Assembly (NCBI GenBank): GCA_030562195.1
Contig: CM060199.1
Location: forward strand, 18,744,338-18,808,337
From: Nipponacmea schrenckii
Lineage: Eukaryota > Mollusca > Gastropoda > Lottiidae
Direction: 5' to 3'
Length of the DNA stretch: 64,000 nucleotides
Shown here piece after piece: positions 29,763 to 41,700 of this stretch; the first letter of the stretch is position 1; each line of letters begins with the position of its first letter. Made by a program: the position numbers and the translations under genes. A model generated the notes under the pieces. The model had not been told where the DNA came from. It ran no database searches and saw nothing but the letters and a program-made list of their open reading frames with translations.

Positions 29763-32700
29763 ATGTCTATGAAAAAGAAACTCGCCGAATTATCTGAAAA
29801 TGAGACAAAACTCTTTGACAAACTACTTGAAGGTAATAAAATATATTAACTAATTTACGGATGCCATTTGGGTTGTCTTTAGTTTTGCGAAAAAACCTTT
29901 TTTTCTAACACAATTACCATCCCATTTAAATAAACTGGTGCTCTGAGAATATTCGCGAAATTTTCAAGGGAGAGAACTCCTGTTGAAGCAAGCAGGCCAC
30001 AACAATGTTATTTTTTTTTAACTTAAATAGAAAAAATGACCTGTTTATAAACAGTCTGAGGGACTGATTTTGAAAATGCCTCTAATAATGATTAGTTGTT
30101 GTTTTAGCTTCTCGAACTATTAGTATGTTTTATAAGCCATAGTTTACCACAATGTCAATAGGCCTACTTTTATATAATCCAAAACTTGCTTACTCTATTC
30201 CCAGCCTCTGATAGCTATTTGGACAGATATACTTGGGAGAGAGTCAGGAAAACAGGGGATTTTCCACACCTTCAAACTTGCAGGGGTTCTAAAAGTATTT
30301 ACGTACTTCAAATCCACCAAACCTCCATATATTTGGAAAGATGGTTGTTTTTGTAGTTCAGATACACCATAACTACATAAGTATCCCCCTACACCATTCA
30401 TGTCAAGCTCGCAGTTGCATCAAAGCAACTTCAAGAATTTCAATAGCTCAGTCGTAATCTCAAATTGTGTGCACATCCAAAACCTTGATATCACAGGTTC
30501 ATATAATAGAACTGGAACTTTCGATTTTTATCTATCAAGTGACCCTGTGACTTTAAAATCTTGGATGTGGAAAAAGTATTAGTTAGAGGTAATTTTAATA
30601 TGCCACTTTTGTGCATTTCTAGTAGCCTACTTATACAGAAGCGCGTTTAAAAAATATTGAAGACCCAAATTAACCCCTGAAAAATAATCAACTAAGGCCT
30701 TTATGACAAAATTTATTTAGACATCATTAAGCATTATTTTAGTGTAATAATGTTGATTTTAGGTACCTTCGAGGAAGTTCAAAGTTTACTTAAAGAAAAA
30801 GATGTAAGGGTTGACTGTCTGGACAAGGTAGGATACTTTAACTGTTTTTTTGTTTTTTTAAAGCTTTTATTGTAGCCTACATAAGGACCTATCCAAAAAA
30901 TGTATCAGAAGCAAGAGATTTTTCTCTTCCTTCTTCAGTTAGTTTCTTCGCTTTGATAATATGCGTTAAGTTCATTTCATTTGTAGGTGGACATTGCATT
31001 AAACTTTATCATGCCTTAGATGAATTAACCAAGAGATATTATATCAGAAAGTATTGTTAATTTGACAGTTTTTTGATATTTATTATTGGATTTTTTTTTG
31101 GCAGACAGGCATGACACCATTACAACATGCTGCTTTTAGAGGAAAGAAAGAATTATGTGAGTTATTTTTAGCACATGGAGCTGATGTTAACAGTAATTAT
31201 CATGACAATAATTACAGCACATTAATGTTTGCTGCACTTTCAGGTAATTACAACATGTTGATTAATGTTCTGTTATTTAGTAGTTAACTGTTTAATTATC
31301 AGCTTGTCAGACAGTTGTTCACAACTTGATACAACATTCGCAATTTACAACCTGTTTTCTCAACAACAAAAAAACAATACAAAAAAACTCAAACAGACAG
31401 ATTTGCCATTTGCAGGGGTTGATTTTTGTTTTCATTACCAGTAGATGTAATTAGTCTTTAGAACTATTAGAAATGCAACTGTTGTCATTTTACCTTTCAA
31501 ATGCTGAAACTTCTAGGCTCAAAATTAGTGAAGTTATAAGTAAAGCTTAGGCATTAATTTCCCTTTTTTGAGTTAAACTCAGGTATGATTGGTCAAAAGA
31601 ATGGCAAAGCTGTTCCTTAAAACAGTAAAATTTTAAAGAAGCGAGAAATGTTTAAATTGTAACTTCATTTGTTGAACCATAACACTGACATAAACTTCAG
31701 GAGGTCACAATAGAGAATGCTGTCTCACTCACAGAGGTAGCTGCAACAACAAAAGTCCTTACTGTTCCATGATGTCATTTTATTCTGCAAGTGTGATACT
31801 GTTAAGAATAATTCTATACTTATTGACAATGGTTAGACCATAACTCCAAAAAATACATTGATAAAAAACTGCAATTCATTGTTAGAGCGTTGATTCTTAA
31901 CGTCATGAAGTCATTTGCTTGGATATGTTGAAAATGTCAGACCTGAGTTCTAATCTCAATCAGTGTGTGAAAGTTCGATGACCATGAGTCATCTTCACTC
32001 ATAATTCCAGTCCACCCAGCTGTAAATGGGTACAGATAATCTGGGAAAGTTCAATGCCAAGAGGTTTGGCCAAGGATCAGCTAGTAGAAAGGATCCCTGT
32101 CACAGCGGACTTTTGAACCTAAGTTGTTATCCTTGTAAAATATAGTTGTTTCTTTCTTTCTTTTCTTTCTTATTTCATCTTATATATATGCTCTGCTCTA
32201 CTTATTTTTCAAGAATAATAAAATGACTCGAGTAAATTGTTATCCAAATAATAATAAGTTTAGAATACTGGTATAATTTAAACCAAAACTTACCTACTTG
32301 TAAGACAAATGTAATCTAAATATCCATCAATTCTTATCACTGACACAAATTTGATATTTTCACTGATATATTTCTATTTTCCCATCATTTTGACAAAAAT
32401 TATTTTATGCTTCAATGAACCTTGACTCACACGTTTTCTTGACACCAATTTTTCTTTTTACACCATTGTTCAAACACCTTGAAAAAATAGTTAGCCTTAT
32501 TTTGATGAATATGTGACTGTCTTTTCACTTTGTTGATGAATTTTATGCTTAATTTTCGTTAGAATAAGATTATTAACCTCAAGTTTAAGTTTAGACCTTA
32601 ATGACAATTTAAAGGGTATTTTCAGGAAATTATTACTCACTTGCTTGCATGTGAAAATATTTTGTATACAAATATGTGTATTTTAAATGCAACAATAAAA

Positions 32701-35700
32701 ATTCAAATTTTTAGCAACAGAAAGTCATTCTAAGACTATAAGCACCATTTTAAAGCTGATATTCCAATAACAGAAAACAGTAAAATTCGATTTACTTACA
32801 ACACTGTTGAGACAGTATTTGATAAAGGTTCCCACACTCTCCTATTATTTAGAAACCTAATTGTGTGTTAACTATCTAATAAGTTTTGACCTCTATCCAT
32901 TTACTTAGTCATTGAAGCAAAAACATCTATTGGAAATTATCTCAAATTTGTCCTTTAAAATAAGTCTTATTAACAAAGAGGATTTAGGTTACAAAAATAT
33001 TGACTCTAAGTTATATAGAAATTTTGTAATTCCCACTAAAATGTATAATAATAGCTTTATCTCTTTTTATCAATAGAATTTATTGGAAAAGCTCCAAAAA
33101 AATATTGTGAATATGTCTCGGGATAGTAAAAGATAAACCAATGCATCTATGTGAGAATTTGAAAAGAATAATGTTTTTTGATTCTTTTGTATATTAAGTT
33201 TGGTTATTTCTCTATTTAATGCTGGTATTTCTAATCATGCTATTATACAAAACATACATACTATGTATAGCTTCGTTATGTATTAATTAATGATAGAGAA
33301 GTGTCAATTAATCATCAATATTTTTCAAAGCAATATGATGCACATAAGAAATTAGAAGGTCATGTACCTTGACCATGTTAACGCTGATAATAGTTGTACC
33401 TGTACTACGGTACTACTTGAACAGCAGAATTGAGTTCATCAATGTTTTGTTTTCATTTGATTTTATAATAAGGGATATCTAATTGGTTATTGGTCAAGGT
33501 TACTAGATGTCGGATAATACAGATTTTCCTGGCAAATATGTCTGTGTCATAGTTTGTAACACACAAAATGACGAAATACTCAGTTTTTTTTAAACATGTA
33601 TCAAGAAAATCATTCGAGACCAGACAAGAATGCACAGGGTACTCAGATGTCAGATATCACTGTACTTTCAAAAGTCTAAGCTTCCCCCATACACTTCACA
33701 TTTCCTGTCTTCCTTATTATACTTCTAATATGGTGCCAAAATATACCTAAGCACTGTCCAATCCATTTGAATCAATATCTTGTATTACAGGAAATGTGGA
33801 GGTTACCAGAATGATGTTGCAAGCTGGTGCCAATATTCACCAGATTAATTCTGTGAATAAAACAGCTACTCAGATGGCAGCATTTGTTGGTAAGAAGAAA
33901 AGTCATATTGAATTCATTTAGTTCTACATTTTTACATGTCTATCAAAATTTTCAAATATTTTCTAATTCTTCATTAATTGATTCATTATTCAAATGGGGT
34001 TTAAGTATAAAAATTGTTGACATGAATATTCAAATCCCCAGAACCTAGAATTAATGATCCAATTTTTAAATATTATTTTTACAGGTCAACATCAATGTGT
34101 GTCTGCTATTAATAATTTCTTTCCAAGATCAGAATTAGAATATTACACAAAACCACAAGGTAAATATCAGCTTTCACTTTTGATTTAGCTTACGGTACTC
34201 CAGAGATTTTTTACATTGTGAGAATTGCATGTTGAACATGCATCCCTGATTTTGGTAGGATTGTTGGATATCTGACAACATGGCTGTACGAAACTCTATA
34301 TATTTCACAGTACACATAAACGTTGTTCACAGCCATTTTGTTAATGGCATTAAGATGTTGTATTTTTACAAAGTCATCACATTCAATTAACCTAAGCCTC
34401 TGGATTTGATGTGATTTGAAGACTTGGTTAAAAACTTGAGTTATTTAGTGTAGGTTGAGAAAGGCTATTAATATGTCTGTGCTATTTTCATATAAGATCC
34501 AAACATAGTTACGTATGTCAACTCTGCTTGAATATAATCATAAAGGTACAATACTAAGAACTAATGAAATAATTAAGTTAATAGGTATTGATTGATTTCT
34601 TTAAGCTAATTAGAAAATGGTAATTAATGAAAGATTTCTCACTAGCTTCTGGCTATAATAATGTGTCGTAAGAAGAGTCAACCCTAACATTATTTAAGGG
34701 ATTATAATGAGGTTTTCTCAAAAATGCATGAGGTGTTCTGATTTTGTGGTCTATGTTTCAGCAATTTCGTCAAAACTATCAGGTCACCAATCACAATATG
34801 CTTATTGACACAAGGCCTTTCGTGAATAGTGAAGTCATAAAACAGTTTAAGTGGAATTGCTGAAACTAAAGACATCTAATTGAAATTTGGGTGGTGCAAA
34901 TTGATGCTATCAGTGTCCCCTGTAACCATTATAAGTTCAGAAAGCCTCTTTAAAATAACTTTACACAAGCATAAAATTTTCTTTTATCTTCCTTTGCATA
35001 TATTGCCTTATAGATAGTTACTCTTATGATTTATGAAAGCGGAAATGTTGAGTTTCTATCAAAACTTATTTTATGAAGGATATGTTTATGACTTTTATAT
35101 GTAAGGGTATGTTGTAATGGATTTATTCTATCAGTTGTTATTGTGTATTTTTTTATGTGTATTCAATATCAAAGGTAAATTACCTATGACATGATTATTG
35201 TACTATTATTTGTTATCTACAATGTAAAGGTGGTTATTTGTCTAAATCTTATGAAATTATTTGATTATCATATGAAACTTAAACTAATGATCTATCAATG
35301 ATTGATGTAACTTATTTATTATTTCAGGTATCAACTACATTACATGTATTATATGATACTAGTCAATGATTGATGTTATTATTTGTTATTCAGGTATCAA
35401 TACTATTTACTGATTATATGATACTATAATGATTGATTAAATTATTTGTTATTTTAGGTGTCAATACATTGACATGATTATATGATACTAGTCAATGATT
35501 GATGTAAATTATTTGTTATTTCAGGTGTCAATAATTTACATGATTATATGATACTAATCAATGATTGATGTAAATTATTTGTTATTTCAGGTATCAATGT
35601 ATTTACATGATTATATGATACTAGTCAATGATTGATGTAACTTATTTATTATTACAGGTATCAATATATTTACATGATTATATGATACTAGTCAATGATT

Positions 35701-38700
35701 GATGTGAATTATTTGTTATTCCAGGTATCAATATATTTACATGATTATATGATACTAGTCAATGATTGATGTGAATTATTTGTTATTCCAGGTATCAATA
35801 TATTTACGTGATAATATGATACTAATTAATGATTGATGTAAATTATTTGTTATTTCTGGTGTCAATGTATTTACATGATGATATGATACTAATTAATGAT
35901 TGATGTAAATTATTTGTTATTCCAGGTATCAATATATTTACATGATATATGATACTAATTAATGATTGATGTAATTTTTGTTATTTCTGGTGTCAATGTA
36001 TTTACATGATTATATGATACTAATTAATGATTGATGTAAATTATTTGTTATTTCCGGTGTCAATGTATTTACATGATGATATGATACTAATTAATGATTG
36101 ATGTTAAGCATTTGTTTTTTCAGGTATCAATGTATTTACATGATTATATGATACTAGTCAATGATTGATGTAACTTCTTTATTATTACAGGTACTGTATC
36201 AATATATTTACATGATTATATGATACTAATCAGTGATTGATGTAAAGTATTAGTTATTTCAGATATCAATGTATTTACGTGATAATATGATACTAATCAG
36301 TGATTGATGTAAAGTATTAGTTATTTCAGATATCAATGTATTTACGTGATAATATGATACTAATCAGTGATTGATGTAAAGTATTAGTTATTTCAGATAT
36401 CAATGTATTTACGTGATAATATGATACTAATCAGTGATTGATGTAAAGTATTTGTTATTTCAGGTATCAATGTATTTACGTGATAATATGATATTAGTCA
36501 ATGAATCATATAAAGTATGTAAAGTATTAGATATATTAGTGGAAAAGAACATGAAGGCTAGAGATACCAATGATGTTATGGCAGTTAAATTACATTATTT
36601 CGCTACCATTATACGCCTAGCTAGAAAATCTCATGATGACAAAAATGATAATCTTCAATTCTGGATTAAAAGGTACATAATTCTCTCATTCAAATATTAA
36701 TATTCCATAGGTTTTATTAAAGCAATCAAAGTGATTGTAAAGAGGTTTTCTAAAACAATATGTGTATTAGAGACACTGCTAGCATCACTTTGCATCATTC
36801 CATTCGTTTGTGGTTCCTGTAATTTCACTAAAACTTAGTGTTTGATAACATTACTAATGGTAAATGGCCTATTGTGACACAAGCATATTTGCAATTAGTG
36901 ACTTCATCAAATAGTTAGTTTTAGTGGAATTGGAGTAACCACTGACATGAAAATTTGAATAAACTCATGAACAGTGAGGAAACCTCTTTACAATCCCTTA
37001 AAGTGAGGATTTATATAGAACTATTTGCATGGTATTTGTCTAAGGATGACTTCATTTAATTACATGTACATGTACCTATATTGTATAAAAGTACTGTGTT
37101 CATTAGGGACACTGATAATATCTATTTGACTAATGTGTTCTGCCATCCTTTCAGAAGCCATTGTGCTTGAATGCCGTTTGAGATATTGTGCATTACAATC
37201 TGACACCAAGTAATCTGAATTGTGCCAACAAAAGCTCAAAGTACAATGTTACATTACACATACAGCTAATGTTCTCAAGTGGTCTCTTAATGAAGAAAAT
37301 GAACCTAATTATCTCCCTTTCTCTGTCTCTAAATGATAAACTGGCATAGGTCAAGATAAACCTTCAGATTTTGCAACCTGGATTTGGATATGGCAACAAA
37401 CCGTGTGCTACAGGTCCCTTGAGAGTTGAAAATCGTAAAGAGAGTAGACTAATATCCCTGTCCTGCATGCAATCTCATTATCCCATTAAAAGTAGAAGAT
37501 TAAGATGTGAAACGTTATTTCAATTTCAATTTATAGTCTAGTGAAGGGACGAGATCAAGATGGTTTTCCTGAGTTCACTGAAAGAGTAGTTCGTCAGTCA
37601 TTAAAAGAATTTCCCTATGTTGATTCACAATTATTCCAGACATTAGTACGACAGATATCTTCAGTAAAAATTGTAAGTGAAATGAGAATTCTTACTTTCG
37701 TAGATGTGTTTCCAACACAAGCTATCTTGATAATGATTTAGATGTTGTTAGATATGAATTACCTTTATGTAATGAGACTTGTATATTGTTGACTTCTCAC
37801 TTCTGCTCATCAACGTCTTCATTAGCCCATCATGTACAGAAAAGTTGGACATAAAACTCCATTTCATTTCTGTCAATTTTTGCTTAAACACCATTGAATA
37901 ATGTTCTATATATAATAAAATAAGGCAGAATGTTCTTAAACAAGCTTTTATGATGAAGACTGAATGTAAAATAGACATGACAGAGGCTTTAAATGAGCTT
38001 TGTCAGTTGAATAAGATTGGAAAGCTGGTTGATAACCAGTCAAAGTATAATAAGATTGCTTGGAATCTACGTTTTGTTTGAGTCACATAACCTGAGCACA
38101 AGAGTAGGAAGAAATTGTGATTGGCTGGCAATGCCATCAAACATATGATGTTTTACATGTATAACATTTTTTAGACCCTAACTGAAGTAACTTAATTACA
38201 AATAAATGCTTAATATATCAGAAGAAAAGTTTGTCTAGACAGTGTTGAAAAAAGAGTTTTGAACCAAGCTAAAATAAATTCAATCCCTTTCTCAGTTGAA
38301 TGTTATTTGGTTTTTCTTTTATGGCTATTCATAAAATCTACCTTTAGTTTGGTAAACTGCACACAATGGCTCTCATTCATTCATTCATTCATTCATATAT
38401 ATTTTATCTTAAGTGACTCATGTCTATCATACGGCCCATGGTACTACATACTTATCTTTTCTTTATCTCTCTGTTCACACCCCTTTTCCTATCTCTCTCT
38501 CTATTATGTTCATGTCATGTTATTATTATAAATCAGGAATCCACTATATTGACTTATCGCCTTATTTTGTTAGCTTTAATTTTTATGTAATATATCTGTT
38601 TATATTGACCTTTGTGTAGCGAGGCAGATTCAAATAAGCATCATGCTTCTTTCTGTATCACATATATGTACATTATGATAATTAAAAATTGTAAATAAAG

Positions 38701-41700
38701 AAATACTGTTTATAAAAAAAAAAAAAGAGGAATCCATATGTAGATACATAGTAAGTAATCTTCTAGTAAATAGCTTGGGAATAAGAATCAGGAAATTTGA
38801 GTTTCATTAATTTCAAAATTACAAACATTGTAGGGTGACACACCAACTGCCCTATCATCACTGATTGCTGGTGTTAATGGTAACCAGTTTGCTATGGCTG
38901 AGGATTTATGTGCTACATGTGGTGAAAGAAACTCTGTCAAATCTTGTTCCAATTGTAAATATGTAAGTGTTATTCTATTATTGCAGCACTAATAATCATC
39001 AAATGTTTGTTTATCAGATTGTTTGGTTATTTGTTACTGTTATGTGATGTATGATGGTATGTTCAGAAAGTAAAAGTACCAATTATGATAATTAATACCA
39101 CATATTCATGGCATTGAAATACAATTTACAGTTGGATACCATAGTAGTGTGGCATAGTTTTTGTCACTCCAAAGTTCTGAAAGGGAGAAAATTAGAACAG
39201 CCTTGTATTGTGCTTATTATTTCCTAGTAATATTCTCAGTCGATCATCTTTATTCCTAATGATATAACAGTGATTGTTTTGTGTCATATGTGAATCATAA
39301 GGGCTTTGGTATTTAAACCAAGTTTTGGTCTCTTTATAATTTATGAATTGTGCTGTGTGAGCAGAAAGAATGAAAGAAACTATATAGGGCCTACTATACT
39401 TAACAAGGATAACAACTTAAGTTCACAATTAGGAATCCTTTCTACCAGCTATTCCCAACATTAAATGGCTTATTATATTATAACTGATATTTATATCTGG
39501 GTTGATTGGAACATGACTTATTCAAGGACTTTCACTTGCCGATTGAGATTGGAATAGGAAAGATTGCGTTGCATGAGACTTTGAGTGACAATATGTTTTA
39601 AATTCTGATTTGATTTTTCTATACTGCCTTATAATTGATATTTTGAGCACTATTTTAACAGTGAGAATTATTAATATAACTAAAAGATATATTGATGTAT
39701 GTTGTTATCAACACTGGTTCTATTTTGATCAGAAATATGAAGCAGTCATTATATTTTATTAAATTTTTCTTCTACAGCTTCAATATTGTGGTCAACCATG
39801 TCAAAAACTTCACTGGTCAACTCATAAAAAATTCTGTAAAACATTAGCATGTAAGTATGTCAATTGAACATTCTCTATTTCTGGTTATGATCTAAATCTT
39901 TTGTCTTGACTGCTATTGCATACTGATGACTACCCCTAAATGCCAAATAGCCACACATATTTGTACATACATTTTTACTTTTCAATATATTTACAACTTT
40001 AAAAACCTTCAAAACTAAGAGGGGGATTAACAACAGTTAATTTGTCCTGTTATATGTAACAATCTACGAATGAACTTTGGCTATGATAGGTTAAATAATT
40101 CAACATCACTGTATACTACATTTTACATACTTTATGTCTTAAATACCTTATATTTAGATTTCACAATCTACAGATTGTGAAATCTATTGTTTTCGTTAAG
40201 ATTATTATTAGTTTTTAAAAATTCTAAAATTTTCAAAAGTGACAGTGATAATAGTTTAAAAATTACCCATGTTTTTTCCTAAATGACCTTTGATTCAACT
40301 TTATAATACTGGTACCTAACAATATGGCAGGATTTTTTTAGAGGAAAGCACACACTTGCAGACCAAGTGTCCAGATTAATGTTAGCCAATAGGGTTCAGA
40401 CAGCCAACTGACTATTATAAAAACTTCTGTAAGCATTACAGCTAAATGTTGCATTGGTAAAACTGTGTTTTTCCTTTTTTGATTAGTACCTTATAGTTTT
40501 AGTAGTAAACTTCAAAGCCTTATGTCACACGTCTGATAGAAAAGACAAATTATTTACGTTTTTCAAAAACAAAGTGTTGTTTGATGTTATTTTAAATTAG
40601 ATACTTGTGTTAAAATCAATAAAAACTACATTATGTCACAATAATACACAATTCATTAAAAATTCTAAACGTTATTCATGGAATGCCTCTACAATGTAGC
40701 TTTTGAATTGATTTTAATTACAGTAACATAACTTGCTTTTATTGAGTGAAATACTACACTTTGAAGTACTGTCAACTTATAAACATAGATTTTGACAAAG
40801 ACTTATTGAAATATTACCACTTTTATATGAAAATTACTGATAATTTGCTTTTTATTTTTAAATTTGCTTTAAATTTGCTCAAAATCAATCTACTCAAATT
40901 ACCGCTGTTTTTTTATTTCTTTCTATTTTTGTCAAGTAATCATTAGAAAAAGTTTTCTTAAGACATGATTGATAAGATTGCACAATTATTTCTAATGACA
41001 TACCAGAACTTTGTTAGAAAAGCAAATGTTAGTTTTTTTATTTTTAAAGCTGCCATGTCGTTTTATTTTATACAACTTCCAGTTTCTTTTATTGAATCAA
41101 TGTTAATTTGTTCACTTTTATAACAGTGACTTGTTTGAGAACATAAAAGAAATTGCCATAACATCAAATATAAAATACAAGATATAATGAATGAATGAAA
41201 GTAGTGTTCAAAATATATCTAGAATAAGTAACAAGTACTAAATCGACAATCGCCCATTCCATTGTATCATAAATATGGGTTTTATAATGGTCTTCTTAAC
41301 CTGTGTGGGGTGTGTGGTATGGACACAATGGCTCATTGGCTAGTTTGAGCTAAATGGCCCATTTCCTAGTTTTGGCTCAATGGCCCATTTCTGGTTTGGA
41401 CATGATGGCCCATAGCCATGTTTGCCCAGTGTGTGGTTTACACTTGATTGTGCAGTCCCTTGTTTGGGCTCAATGGCCTATTGCCTGATATGGACACAAT
41501 GGCACAATGTCTGGTTTAGACATGATGGCCCAGTGCCTGGTTTGGACAATTGTCCAGTGCCTGGTTTGGACACTATTGTCCAGTGCCTGGTTTGGACACG
41601 AAGGCCTGGTTTGGACACTATTGACCATTGCCTGGTTTGGACACAATGGCCCAGTGCCTGGTTTGGACTCGAAGGCTTAGTGCCTGGTTTGGACACAAAG

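Noticed and set aside
34761..34783. Candidate for the missing ANKMY2 exon after TGTTTCAG
   Set aside because: The segment belongs to MITE family B (also at 36724, 42274 and 57201) and does not resemble the expected residues.
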